NCBI RefSeq assembly: GCF_021532615.1
Contig: NZ_JAKGAQ010000003.1
Span: 1 to 64,000 of the forward strand
Origin: Octadecabacter dasysiphoniae
GTDB taxonomy: Bacteria > Pseudomonadota > Alphaproteobacteria > Rhodobacterales > Rhodobacteraceae
DNA length: 64,000 nt
Direction: 5' to 3'
Part shown: positions 1-8,205 of the stretch, in pieces
Layout of the letters: each line of letters starts with the position of its first letter
How positions within the stretch are numbered: the first letter of the stretch is position 1
Translations under genes and position numbers: made by a program
Notes under the pieces: generated by a model
Seen by the model: the letters and a program-made list of their open reading frames with translations, nothing else
Told to the model about the DNA's origin: nothing
The model's database searches: none

Positions 1-2280
1 GACGGCCAGACAGCAAGTGACAGCTTCACGGTCACAACGGTGGATGGCACGGAAGAGACCGTGACCATCACAATCACCGGCACCAACGATGCGGCAGAGA
101 TCACGGGCGAGACGACGGGTGGTGTGATTGAGGATGAGGCGACAACCCTGACGGCGACGGGCGTGCTGAGCGTGACGGATGTCGACGCTGGTGAGGCGAG
201 CTTTGTGGCGCAGAGTGGCACGGTGGGGACCTACGGCAGCTTTGACATCAATGCGGACGGGGCCTGGACCTACACTGCGGACAACACACAGGCGGCGATC
301 CAGAACATTGGCGCGGGCCAGACCGTGACCGACAGCTTCACGGTCAGAACGGCGGATGGCACGGAAGAGACTGTGACGGTGACAATCACCGGGGTCGCGG
401 AGCCGATCAAGCCGATCAACCAGGGCGAGATTGCGGCCGACGACAACGACGGCGGGTTTGTGATCAATGGCGTGTCGAAGAATGACCTATCTAACAATTC
501 AGTCAGCGACGCAGGCGATGTGAATGGCGACGGGCTCGATGATCTGATCGTTGGGGCCTACTTTGATGATCCGAATGGCGATGGCTCCGGTGCGAGCTTT
601 GTGGTCTTCGGCAAAAGCGATGGGACCACGGTGGAGCTGTCCGACATCGAGAACGGCATCGGTGGTTTTGTCATAAAGGGTGGTTCGGCGGGTGACCGGT
701 CCGGCGATTCAGTCAGCGGCGCAGGTGATGTGAATGGCGACGGTTTCGACGATCTGATCGTGGGGTCTAGTAGGGACGATCCGAACGGCAGTGCGTCCGG
801 TGCGGGTTTCGTCGTGTTTGGCAAGGCGGACGGCGATGCGGTGGACCTCTCGGACGTTGAGGCAGGCATCGGCGGCTTTGTGATCAAAGGTGTGTCGGAG
901 GGTGACTGGGCGGGTACCTCTGTCAGCGGAGCGGGGGATGTGAATGGCGACGGCTTGGACGATCTGATCGTCGGGGCGCCCAACGATGAGCCGAATGGTG
1001 GCTTGTCCGGCGCGGGTTTCGTGGTGTTTGGCAAGGCGGACGGCGATGTGGTGAACCTTTCGGAGATTGAGGCGAACGGTAACGACGGCGGCTTTGTGAT
1101 CAACGGTGTGGCAGGGTTTGACGAGTTGGGTACCTCTGTCAGCGGCGCGGGCGATGTGAATGGCGACGGGTTGGACGATCTAATCGTTGGGGCTCGTGGA
1201 GACGATCCGAACGGCGGTAATTCCGGTGCGAGTTTCGTCGTGTTTGGTAAGGCGGACGGAGAGGTGGTGAACCTTTCGGAGATTGAGGCGAACGATAACG
1301 ACGGCGGCTTTGTGATCAACGGTGTGTCAGCGGGTGACTGGTCCGGCCGGTCGGTCAGCGGAGCAGGCGATGTGAATGGCGACGGGTTCGATGATCTGAT
1401 CGTCGGGGCCTACGGAGATGATCCGAATGGCCAGTTCGCCGGTGCAAGCTTTGTGGTCTTCGGCAAAAGCGATGGAACAGCCGTGGAGCTGTCCGACATC
1501 GAGAGTGGCCTTGGCGGCTTTGTCATCAATGGTGTGGCTCAGGGTGACCAGTCGGGTGTCTCTGTCAGCGGAGCGGGGGATGTGAATGGCGACGGCTTAG
1601 ACGATCTGATCGTGGGCGCGCCGCATGACGATCCGAATGGAGGCTCCTCCGGTGCAAGTTTTGTGATCTTCGGCAAGAGCGACGGGACTACGGTGGCGCT
1701 GTCCGACATCGAGAGTGGCATCGGCGGCTTTGTGATCAATGGCGTATCAGAAGGTGACTTCTCCGGTCTTTCAGTGAGCGGCGCAGGTGATGTGAATGGC
1801 GACGGCTTCGACGATCTCATCGTTGGGGCACAGGGTGACGATCCGAATGGCAGCGACTCCGGCGCGAGCTTCGTGATCTTCGGCGGCGATTTCAGCGGGG
1901 CCGCGACGCAGATCGGCACCACGGGCGACGATGCGATGACCGGAACGGCGGCCGATGACGTGATCTTTGCGGGCACCGGCGACGATACCATCGACGGTGG
2001 CGGCGGCACGGACCGGATTTCGGGCGGGCAGGGCGCGGACATCATGACGTTCCGCAACCTCGACGGGTCCACCACGGTGATTGATTTCGATGGCGCCGAG
2101 GGCGACAGACTGGATGTGAGCGATTTTGGGTTCACCGATTTCGCCGAGTTCTCGGCGGTTGTCAGTGCAGATGGCCCCGGTGGTCACGACACGCGGATCG
2201 ATCTGGACGGCGACACGGTGGTGATCCTGACCGATGTCAGCCCCGACATCCTGACCGCCGATCACGTGATCCTCGCGTGA
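1..2280 (+). CDS. VCBS / FG-GAP / RTX surface or secreted protein, 3' part (5' end outside window)
   Basis: The frame is open from base 1, so the N-terminus lies outside; 759 residues are visible. The first ~135 residues are VCBS-type repeats (GTYGSFDINADGAWTYTAD, then DSFTVRTADGTEETVTVTI). About residues 145-635 hold seven FG-GAP/integrin-alpha blades, each with a DVNGDG(L/F)DDLIVG calcium-binding loop and a SFVVFGK strand, which is the number needed for a closed seven-bladed propeller. The C-terminus has RTX-like GDD/GGTD turns (GTGDDTIDGGGG) and ends TADHVILA, as in type I secretion substrates. The inferred role is a calcium-binding adhesin or large exoprotein. A type I secretion operon lies about 6 kb away beyond a mobile element and is a plausible exporter. 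The family assignment is secure; the ligand is unknown. Confidence 0.9.
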   Translation, partial: DGQTASDSFTVTTVDGTEETVTITITGTNDAAEITGETTGGVIEDEATTLTATGVLSVTDVDAGEASFVAQSGTVGTYGSFDINADGAWTYTADNTQAAIQNIGAGQTVTDSFTVRTADGTEETVTVTITGVAEPIKPINQGEIAADDNDGGFVINGVSKNDLSNNSVSDAGDVNGDGLDDLIVGAYFDDPNGDGSGASFVVFGKSDGTTVELSDIENGIGGFVIKGGSAGDRSGDSVSGAGDVNGDGFDDLIVGSSRDDPNGSASGAGFVVFGKADGDAVDLSDVEAGIGGFVIKGVSEGDWAGTSVSGAGDVNGDGLDDLIVGAPNDEPNGGLSGAGFVVFGKADGDVVNLSEIEANGNDGGFVINGVAGFDELGTSVSGAGDVNGDGLDDLIVGARGDDPNGGNSGASFVVFGKADGEVVNLSEIEANDNDGGFVINGVSAGDWSGRSVSGAGDVNGDGFDDLIVGAYGDDPNGQFAGASFVVFGKSDGTAVELSDIESGLGGFVINGVAQGDQSGVSVSGAGDVNGDGLDDLIVGAPHDDPNGGSSGASFVIFGKSDGTTVALSDIESGIGGFVINGVSEGDFSGLSVSGAGDVNGDGFDDLIVGAQGDDPNGSDSGASFVIFGGDFSGAATQIGTTGDDAMTGTAADDVIFAGTGDDTIDGGGGTDRISGGQGADIMTFRNLDGSTTVIDFDGAEGDRLDVSDFGFTDFAEFSAVVSADGPGGHDTRIDLDGDTVVILTDVSPDILTADHVILA
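472..1886 (+). repeat. Seven tandem 210-216 bp coding repeats (FG-GAP blades)
   Basis: The motif GATGTGAATGGCGAC starts at 517, 727, 937, 1153, 1369, 1579 and 1789, giving a period of 210 or 216 bp (70 or 72 codons). The DNA itself is highly similar between copies, not only the protein. This suggests recent duplication or gene conversion and makes the array prone to copy-number change. Confidence 0.9.
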
Positions 2281-2402
2281 GCAATTTTCACTGTAGAAGA
2301 CGTCGCCCCGTCTCCTGCTCGGCCGAGCAGTTTTCAAGACGACTGGGCACGGGTTTTGATCCGGCCACACCGTTCTCGTAGTCGAAGTGGGCCTCTGTCC
2401 GA

Positions 2403-2498
2403 TCACTCTTTGCTTTCGTTGATCAGCGTGCCATCTGCATTGATCACGCAAACCGCGACAGTCCTCAGTGATACATCTAGTCCAACAAAGTAATCCAT
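2403..2498 (-). pseudogene. IS110-family transposase N-terminal remnant
   Basis: A 31-codon frame begins MDYFVGLDVSLRTVAVCVIN and stops at TGA right after NESKE. The (Y/F)VGLDVS start with a following VCV strand is the hallmark N-terminus of IS110-family DEDD transposases, whose first catalytic Asp is in this motif. Full-length members are about 300-400 residues, so this is a decayed fragment. No DEDD core continuation or C-terminal Ser domain was recognised downstream (2281-2402). It sits between the end of the VCBS gene and the mobilizable element, so it may mark an old insertion boundary. Confidence 0.65.
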
Positions 2499-2740
2499 TT
2501 TGTCCTCCTCAAATTGCAATAACTTCTGCAACTCTATCAAGAACCTGACCCATCATCATGATCAGCCCGATTACCCATGCTTTACCCGCAATATGTGAAT
2601 TCACCACCGCTATGATTTCGCCGTTGCAGCGAATGGCAGGTTCGACGAGCGACGGCTTAGTCTTGCAGCCTGTCTTTCGCCAGATGTCGCATGGCTGATG
2701 ATCAAGGCGAGCCAGCAACAACGCAAAATCTTTGCGGTAG
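2499..2740. other. Gene-poor stretch between IS110 remnant and alpA-like gene
   Basis: No convincing gene is seen. A minus-strand frame open over 2509-2823 overlaps the alpA-like gene in another phase and resembles no family I recognise. The stretch may hold the edge of the integrated element, but no direct repeat matching the integrase-proximal side (8020-8205) was found by eye. Confidence 0.4.
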
Positions 2741-2947
2741 TCAGCGTTCCTCGCGCTCAAGTCGCCAGCCCACTGGGTCATCAACCCACCGGTTGATGTC
2801 GGACTCCCGCCATCCAGCACCATGCACGCTGATCCGCAGTTGGGCGGGGAATGTGCCTTCAGCGATCTTGCGATAGATGGTGGACCGGGACAGGCCAGTT
2901 CGGTCGAGGACGGTGCTCAGGCGGATGATGCGGTCTGGGTTGGACAT
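2741..2947 (-). CDS. AlpA-family helix-turn-helix regulator
   Basis: This is a 68-residue protein. Residues about 8-55 form the MerR-like winged helix of AlpA/phage excisionase-type regulators: RLSTVLDRTGLSRSTIYRKI, then GTFPAQLRIS, then WRESDINRWVDD. Proteins of this size and pattern normally regulate integrase or excision genes of P4-like and other integrated elements. The start at 2947 was chosen because the motif begins at once (MSNPDRIIRL); an upstream extension in the same frame lacks family similarity. It lies just downstream of and on the same strand as the relaxase gene, in a typical position for an integrative mobilizable element. Its exact target is inferred, not seen. Confidence 0.85.
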   Translation of the reverse strand: MSNPDRIIRLSTVLDRTGLSRSTIYRKIAEGTFPAQLRISVHGAGWRESDINRWVDDPVGWRLEREER

Positions 2948-3077
2948 GGGATGTCTGGCTCCTGCTAATGGGTTCTGAAGTCTGCTGAACCAAACAGAGC
3001 AAGCTGTTGCCGCCGCGCAAGAGCGCCCGGCCCATCGTCGCAGCGGGGCGTAGAATGGGCGGCAGATCGGACGGGTC

Positions 3078-6059
3078 TCAGAGACCAAGACCACGTCCCC
3101 TGGTGATGTCGATGCCGTGGCAAAAGGCGAGCTCGGGACCGAGTCGGCGACCCGAGTCCATCCTGATGCCCAGCTCGGCCTTGCGGTTTGTAAGAAGGGA
3201 TTCCAGCTGCGGATCGCGTTGGAGGCTCTTCGCCATCTCGCCCATCTCCGCGCGTGTCGCCCGGTAATCGGACATCGTCCCCGACCGGTAGTGCTTCAGG
3301 CTGCTCCAGTGGAGCTTTTGCCAGAGATCCACAAAATCTGCGGCCCGGCGCTCTGGAGCGGTGCGCAACTGGGTCTCCAGTTGTAGCGCCCGAATGGTCC
3401 GATTGACCTGGCCCGATCCCGCCTCTCGGGCCAGCGTCGGGTCCTTGGAATAGGCCGCCTCGGCATCGCGCCAGCCGTCGGGCCGGACCTCCTCAAAGGC
3501 CACGCGTGATTCAGAGAGGCCACGCAACTGGTCGAGTGTGCCCGGGCGGCCCCGTATCTGGGCCGTGAGGACCGCATCCACCGCGCGGGCATGGCGTTTG
3601 AGGGCTTCGGTGCGGGCTTTTCGCAATGCCGCTTCCGGGTCATACGCCGCGGTCTTTTGCAGCGCATCCACGCTGGGACGGATATCCTTTCTTGCCTCTT
3701 CCCTTCCCGGCCCCTGCGCAACATCGGAGCCAAGCGCGCCGTCTCTGGCAGGGCGCGACCCATCAATCCTATCGCGGAGTCTCTCCGGCACGATCTTTCG
3801 CAGGACCTCGATGACACGTTCCCGGAAGGTAATGCCGCGCCATTCGGCATAACTCTGCGCCGGATCGGCCTCCGCATAATCCAGCGCCATGTCCTTGGAC
3901 CGATCCCGCGACAGGGTGCGGATCAGGCGATCCCGCGAGGCGAATTCGTCGCGGCCGTAATGCAGATCCAGACCGTCCCGATGGCGGGACAGGGCGACAT
4001 AGCTGCCATGGGCGTCCAGGCCCGGCGTCGCGAGAACATGGGTTCGGTCCACCGTCATGCCCTGGGCCTTATGGATGGTCGCGGCATAGCCATGGTCGAG
4101 GTGTTTGTAGTCCTTGAGGTCGAAGGCAATGTAGCGCCGGTCGTCGGTCTGGACGGACATAGACTGCGCGCTGGCCTCATGGATGATCCCGAGCGTGCCG
4201 TTCTTCACCCCAAGGCCACGATCATTCTGCAGGAACATCACCCGGTCGCCAGACGCAAAGCAACGGTCACCCCGCTCGACCGTCAAGGAGGCGTCCTCGC
4301 CCAGATCGCCCGCCGCGCGTTTCCGCTGCCGCGCCAACTCATTGAGCAAGCGCACTTCGGCGTTGGTGTGGGTCAGGATGATCCGGCCCTGATCCGGTGC
4401 CGCCTGACTGTCGCGGTCCCAGCGGTCGATCAGATCGACGCGCGCTTCTTCGCGGGTCGCAGCACCATGCGTCATGCCATGGTTGTCGTAGGCGTCAATC
4501 GCCGCCCCGGTCCGGCCGGTTGCCAGATCACGGGTGGCGTCACGCTGCCAATCTTCGCGCTGACGGCGGACCTCTCCGATCTTCGCTCCTCCATGACGCT
4601 CATGAAGCGACCGGAAGGCTGCGCCCGCTTCGATGGATTGCAGCTGCTGCTGATCGCCGACTAGGACAACTTTGGCTCCGGCACCTGCCGCATGAGACAG
4701 CACCCGCTCCAGCTGCCGCGTACCGACCATGCCCGCCTCGTCGATAACCAGCACATCGCGCGCGGTGAGGTGATCGCGGTCGTTCGCCCAACCGTGTTCC
4801 AGGCTGGCGATGGTGCGCGACGCGATGCCCGATCCACCCTCAAGACCGTCTGCCGCGATACCGGAGAGCGCCGCGCCGCGTACCCGACACCCCGCCGCCT
4901 CCCAGGTCTCTCGCGCCACGCCCAACATCGCACTCTTTCCCGTCCCGGCATGGCCGACGACAATGCTAAGATCGCGCCCGGTGGTTACTTGCGACAGTGC
5001 ATCGGCCTGCTCGCGCGATAGAACCAGACCGCGCGCTTCCACACGCGCCAAGGCTGCTTTGTGATCCGCATCCCGCACGTCATGACGTTGTTTCTCGGCC
5101 AAGACTTTGGCGGCGCGATGCAGACGCTGTTCGGCCTCAATCATCGCGCGGGAGGAGAAGCGGTGTTCGCCGCGCCTGTCCAGACCGAGCTCCACCAGAT
5201 CAGGCGCGCCTCGGATTGCGTTGTTTACCGCGTTGAACTGATCGATCCCATCGCTGTGCCGATGTGCGAAACGTGCCATGTCGCGTTGCGTGAAGGTCGA
5301 TTGCTGATGGGTAATCGCGTCCAGTGCAAGCGAAGGTTCCGCGATGATCCTCGCTCCGTTGTCGCGTGCGATCTCACGATGCAGTTCGGCCCGGTCGGCA
5401 GGGCTCCCTTCGCCTGCGATACGCTGCGCAGGCGCGCCGATCTGGCTTTGAGGCTCCAGCGCGATGCCCTGCGCCTCATGGCTGCGATGATCGATGCGTG
5501 TGTCGATGTCGAGTTCGGCCAACCGCTCGTTGGCAAGCGTCGCCCAGCGTTCCCTCCAACGCTCGACCATCCCGGTGCTGTTCCAGTCGCGCACCTTTTT
5601 GCCAAACCCATCTTCATCGACGGACCGCATCGTCAGCATGACATGGGCATGGGGTTTCGGCAGTCCATCCGCACCCCTGTCCCAATGCACATTGAGATCA
5701 GCGATCATGCCTTGATCCACGAACTCCGACTGCACGAAGTCGCGGGCGAGCGCGACGCCCTCTGCCTCGGACATCTCGCGCGGAATTGCGAACTCCACCT
5801 CCCGGGCCAACTGCGCATCGCGCCTGACCTCGACCGCCTCGACGGCGTTCCAAAGCTGTTCGCGGTCGGACCATGCTTCGGGCGTGTTCTGCGGTAGCAG
5901 CACTTCGGAATGCACGACACCGCGCTTGGCCGTAAAGTCATGGGGACGGTCCAGCCGCTCGTCGCGCAACCGCGATGCTGCGCGGTAGACAGCGGACGCC
6001 ACCGTGCTGGAACCAGCTGCGCGCCCGATGACTTTCACGTGGAGATGATAGATTGCCAT
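3078..6059 (-). CDS. traA: Ti-type (MOBQ) conjugative relaxase-helicase TraA/MobA
   Basis: This 993-residue protein combines a nicking domain and a helicase. The N-terminal MobA/MobL domain (about 1-230) has an early Tyr in SAVYRAASR (Tyr25) and a metal-binding HUH segment KPHAHVML (His137, His139). Next comes a superfamily I helicase: Walker A GHAGTGKS (369-376), Walker B VIDEAGM (438-444), VLVGDQQQLQ, and the late motifs ATIHKAQGMTVDR and YVALSRHRDG. The role is to cleave one strand at oriT and unwind it for transfer. The size is close to plasmid TraA proteins, slightly shorter. The start at 6059 gives the conserved MAIYHLHVKVIGR opening. The gene is divergent from traC/traD-like genes, with an oriT-like site in the 172-bp gap. 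It looks intact. Confidence 0.93.
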   Translation of the reverse strand: MAIYHLHVKVIGRAAGSSTVASAVYRAASRLRDERLDRPHDFTAKRGVVHSEVLLPQNTPEAWSDREQLWNAVEAVEVRRDAQLAREVEFAIPREMSEAEGVALARDFVQSEFVDQGMIADLNVHWDRGADGLPKPHAHVMLTMRSVDEDGFGKKVRDWNSTGMVERWRERWATLANERLAELDIDTRIDHRSHEAQGIALEPQSQIGAPAQRIAGEGSPADRAELHREIARDNGARIIAEPSLALDAITHQQSTFTQRDMARFAHRHSDGIDQFNAVNNAIRGAPDLVELGLDRRGEHRFSSRAMIEAEQRLHRAAKVLAEKQRHDVRDADHKAALARVEARGLVLSREQADALSQVTTGRDLSIVVGHAGTGKSAMLGVARETWEAAGCRVRGAALSGIAADGLEGGSGIASRTIASLEHGWANDRDHLTARDVLVIDEAGMVGTRQLERVLSHAAGAGAKVVLVGDQQQLQSIEAGAAFRSLHERHGGAKIGEVRRQREDWQRDATRDLATGRTGAAIDAYDNHGMTHGAATREEARVDLIDRWDRDSQAAPDQGRIILTHTNAEVRLLNELARQRKRAAGDLGEDASLTVERGDRCFASGDRVMFLQNDRGLGVKNGTLGIIHEASAQSMSVQTDDRRYIAFDLKDYKHLDHGYAATIHKAQGMTVDRTHVLATPGLDAHGSYVALSRHRDGLDLHYGRDEFASRDRLIRTLSRDRSKDMALDYAEADPAQSYAEWRGITFRERVIEVLRKIVPERLRDRIDGSRPARDGALGSDVAQGPGREEARKDIRPSVDALQKTAAYDPEAALRKARTEALKRHARAVDAVLTAQIRGRPGTLDQLRGLSESRVAFEEVRPDGWRDAEAAYSKDPTLAREAGSGQVNRTIRALQLETQLRTAPERRAADFVDLWQKLHWSSLKHYRSGTMSDYRATRAEMGEMAKSLQRDPQLESLLTNRKAELGIRMDSGRRLGPELAFCHGIDITRGRGLGL

Positions 6060-6089
6060 GATGGCGCAATCATATACACAAAAACGCCC

Positions 6090-6120
6090 ACGTCGGAACG
6101 ACGTATAAGCGCGCCCTCCC
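6090..6120 (+). other. oriT: Candidate origin of transfer (oriT), IncQ/Ti (MOBQ) type
   Basis: A perfect 6-bp hairpin (ACGTCG, GAA, CGACGT at 6090-6104) is followed directly by TAAGCGCGCCCTCCC (6106-6120). IncQ and Ti-type oriTs have the same layout: an inverted repeat next to a TAA(G/A)TGCGCCCT-like nick region. The site lies 30-60 bp from the traA start, between divergent transfer genes, as expected. The match is to remembered consensus features; nicking itself is inferred. Confidence 0.7.
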
Positions 6121-6231
6121 TCAATAAAATCTCGGGATGGACCGGTGCGTCCCCAGCCGTCCTGGCGACGCTGCTGCCTTCTGAAACATGCCCCGCTATC
6201 CTCGCTGCATCAACAGGTTATGGAGGCAGGA

Positions 6232-6558
6232 ATGCGCAAACCACGGGATTATGATGCGGAATTGAAAGGACTGGAAGCGAAGGCGAAAGAGCTGAAGACC
6301 CGCAAGGTGCAACAACTCGGCGAGCTGGTCGTCGCCACTGGAGCTGATGCATTCAGTGCAGAGGAACTCGCCGGTGCGTTGATCGTGCTGGCCGAGACAA
6401 CGGATAGTGCAAAAAGGGAGGCTTGGTCAAAACGCGGGGTCGCGTTCTTTCAAGGCCGGTCGCGGAAACCTGCAAAAGCAGCTGACCGCGACGCGGAAAG
6501 CACTCCGGCGCAACCGAGCGGCACGCAACCGGCATCAGGCGACAAAGGCGCGGCATGA
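6232..6558 (+). CDS. TraC/TraD-family small conjugal transfer protein
   Basis: This is a 108-residue protein starting MRKPRDYDAELKGLEAKAKE, with a charged, probably coiled-coil N-terminal half (KAKELKTRKVQQLGELVVAT), a central AEELAGALIVLAE helix and a disordered Ala/Pro/Asp tail. This is the pattern of the small TraC-like accessory proteins encoded next to Ti-type TraA, which help process oriT in the relaxosome. The ATG at 6232 was chosen over one 87 bp upstream because the family signature begins here. Its stop overlaps the region just before the next gene, so the two are probably translated together. Database names for this family alternate between TraC and TraD. Confidence 0.75.
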   Translation: MRKPRDYDAELKGLEAKAKELKTRKVQQLGELVVATGADAFSAEELAGALIVLAETTDSAKREAWSKRGVAFFQGRSRKPAKAADRDAESTPAQPSGTQPASGDKGAA

Positions 6559-6559
6559 C

Positions 6560-6718
6560 ATGCGCAACTGGCAGGTGGAACGCCGCAAACGCACACGGCA
6601 TCTGATCGAACTTGGAGGACTTGTGGTCAAGGCACGCGTCATCGAGTTGACCGGCGATGACCGCGCCCTGATCTACGGGGCGTTGCTCTGGATGGCCGAC
6701 AAGCTCGAGAGTGAATAA
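6560..6718 (+). CDS. traD: TraD-family small conjugal transfer protein
   Basis: This is a 52-residue protein beginning MRNWQVERRKRTRHLIELGG and continuing LVVKARVIELTGDDRALIYG. The RKRTRxLIELGGLV core is diagnostic for the TraD family of Ti-type mobilization modules (unrelated to the F-plasmid TraD coupling ATPase). The start at 6560 lies 1 bp after the TGA of the previous gene; the frame is also open upstream to 6407, overlapping traC, but without family similarity. The role is relaxosome assembly at oriT, by family knowledge. Confidence 0.75.
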   Translation: MRNWQVERRKRTRHLIELGGLVVKARVIELTGDDRALIYGALLWMADKLESE

Positions 6719-6834
6719 GGCGATCATGCACGGAATATCTGGGCCGAGAAGGGGAAAGGGGCGTTCGAAGACGCTCAGAAAAGAGATGGGCCCTTGGGCC
6801 GGTAGTGGTCCAGAAGTCAGCGGCCAGCGACGTG

Positions 6835-8019
6835 TTAGGGGCATTGCCCCGTGCAAATCTTTGCCCACCTCTCCATCAATGGCCTCCGCTGATCCAGGAA
6901 GTCGGTCTTGCGATAAATCCGCACGACCTTGCTGTCTGAGACATGTGCCAGCACCATCTCGGCGACCTCATGTGGCGCGTCCGTCTGGTCTGCCAGCCAA
7001 GTGCGCAGGCTTGTTCTGAAGCCATGCGGACGGGCCTCAAGCCCTCGGCGCTCCATCAGCCGCGCCATGGTTGCGTCACTGATGACGCCCTTGCGTACAG
7101 AAGGAAACAGATAGCCATCGCGCTCGTAGGGGCGCACAAGCTTGATGACATGCAAAGCCTCGTCGCTTAGGGGCACGCGAAACGCTTCGGCATCGCCAAC
7201 CCGCGCCTTCATGTTGTTCGCGGGCACGGTCCAGATATCCCCTTCGATCTCGTCCAGCCGGGCGAAGCGCACGGGTGCAGAACGCAATCCGGTCAGGATG
7301 AGCAATCGTAGCGCGAGATGTGTGATCGTCGGCTCATGTAGAGAAGCATAGAATGTTGGAACATCCACCCATGGCATGCTTGGGATCGACGTGACCTGGT
7401 GCCGTTGCCGCCCCAAGAGCTGCTTCGCCTTGGCAACCGCCTGCAGGTCGACATCGAGGCCCAGAGCGGCTGCGTGATCCAGGACGATCTTGAGGCGATT
7501 GGCGGCCTTCGTCGCGGTCGCAGCCTTCAAATGCCAGATCGGCATTAGGGCCTCCCGGATATCGCTTTGGGTGATCTCGGTGACAGGCATGCGTCCAAGT
7601 TTGGGCAGCACGTGATGTTCCAACGGGCTATACCATCGTCCCGCAGATCCGTCCCCCTTAAGGTCGGCCTTGCGGCTCTCGAAAGCGTCCAACGCGACAT
7701 CCTTGAGGAGGGGGCGGTTGCGCATGGCGTCTTGGCGTTGCTTGCGCCGATGCTCAATGGGATCTTTGCCTTTTGCGACCATAGTTCGATACTCGGAGGC
7801 GACGTCCCGCGCATCCTTCAGGGAGAGAGTCTTCAAGCCACCGAGGCCCATCTTTCTGCGGCGTCCATAAATGGTGTAGCGGAAGACCCATTGACCGCCG
7901 CCGCCCTCGCGCTTGATCATGCGCAGGCCATCGCCATCCTCGTGCTTGCCGGGCGGTGCGGATTTGATGAAGAGGGCTGTTAGGTTCCCCAAGGTTATAT
8001 CCCCCAGGTTATCCCACAA
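6835..8019 (-). CDS. int: P4-type tyrosine recombinase / integrase
   Basis: The gene encodes up to 394 residues. Residues about 12-90 form the P4-integrase N-terminal DNA-binding domain (GKHEDGDGLRM, WVFRYTIYGRRRKMGLG). Residues 100-195 form the SAM-like core-binding domain, and the catalytic domain follows with Arg246 (TGLRSAPVR), His332/Arg335 (PHGFRTSLRTW), His359 (LAHVSD) and Tyr369 (VRIYRKTD). All catalytic residues are present, so it is probably active. The frame has no ATG near the start: a TTG at 8019 or, more likely by family alignment, a TTG at 7992 (GNLTALF) would serve. It is the integration/excision enzyme of the mobilizable element and lies at its edge. Confidence 0.92.
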   Translation of the reverse strand: MWDNLGDITLGNLTALFIKSAPPGKHEDGDGLRMIKREGGGGQWVFRYTIYGRRRKMGLGGLKTLSLKDARDVASEYRTMVAKGKDPIEHRRKQRQDAMRNRPLLKDVALDAFESRKADLKGDGSAGRWYSPLEHHVLPKLGRMPVTEITQSDIREALMPIWHLKAATATKAANRLKIVLDHAAALGLDVDLQAVAKAKQLLGRQRHQVTSIPSMPWVDVPTFYASLHEPTITHLALRLLILTGLRSAPVRFARLDEIEGDIWTVPANNMKARVGDAEAFRVPLSDEALHVIKLVRPYERDGYLFPSVRKGVISDATMARLMERRGLEARPHGFRTSLRTWLADQTDAPHEVAEMVLAHVSDSKVVRIYRKTDFLDQRRPLMERWAKICTGQCP

Positions 8020-8205
8020 TGAGTATAGGATCTGCCGGAAGGGCGCAAGCTTTCTTGAGATCGCCCAATCTGGAAAATACCTCTATTTCAATACTCTAAG
8101 GAACTACATGGGCCACTCTGAGACTGGAATGCCATGCCGCCCCCGGGCACCACTTTTCCTAAGTGATAGCAGCGTCATATCTGTTTCGAATTCCGACGTG
8201 CTTGC
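8020..8205. other. Intergenic edge between mobile element and type I secretion operon
   Basis: This is 186 bp with no gene seen. The element end next to the integrase is expected here. No tRNA-like sequence and no direct repeat with 2281-2740 was found by eye. The 3' end of the secretion operon also lies here, with only a weak hairpin (CACTT, TTCCT, AAGTG) as a possible terminator. Confidence 0.4.

Larger units (their letters stand above)
2741..8019. mobile_element. Integrative mobilizable element (relaxase, oriT, integrase; no T4SS)
   Basis: The block contains an AlpA-like regulator, a TraA-type relaxase/helicase, an oriT-like site, two small TraC/TraD-like proteins and a tyrosine recombinase. 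There is no type IV secretion system and no recognisable cargo. That is the composition of an element that integrates by itself but needs a helper conjugation system. It separates a giant VCBS gene from type I secretion genes. The true ends (att sites) were not identified; the given span is the gene core only. No tRNA gene adjoins either side, so the integration target is unknown. Confidence 0.7.

Noticed and set aside
472..1886. CRISPR-like array
   Set aside because: The repeats are 210-216 bp, in frame and encode FG-GAP blades; there are no short repeats with unique spacers.
2281..2498. Complete IS110 element
   Set aside because: Only the first 31 codons of the transposase are seen; catalytic core and C-terminal Ser domain are absent, so a bridge RNA or active element cannot be claimed.
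3591..4664. Plus-strand frame within the relaxase gene
   Set aside because: The antisense relaxase gene has full helicase motifs; the frame is a compositional shadow.
8020..8205. Attachment site or tRNA next to the integrase
   Set aside because: No tRNA-like fold or direct repeat with the opposite boundary could be found by eye.
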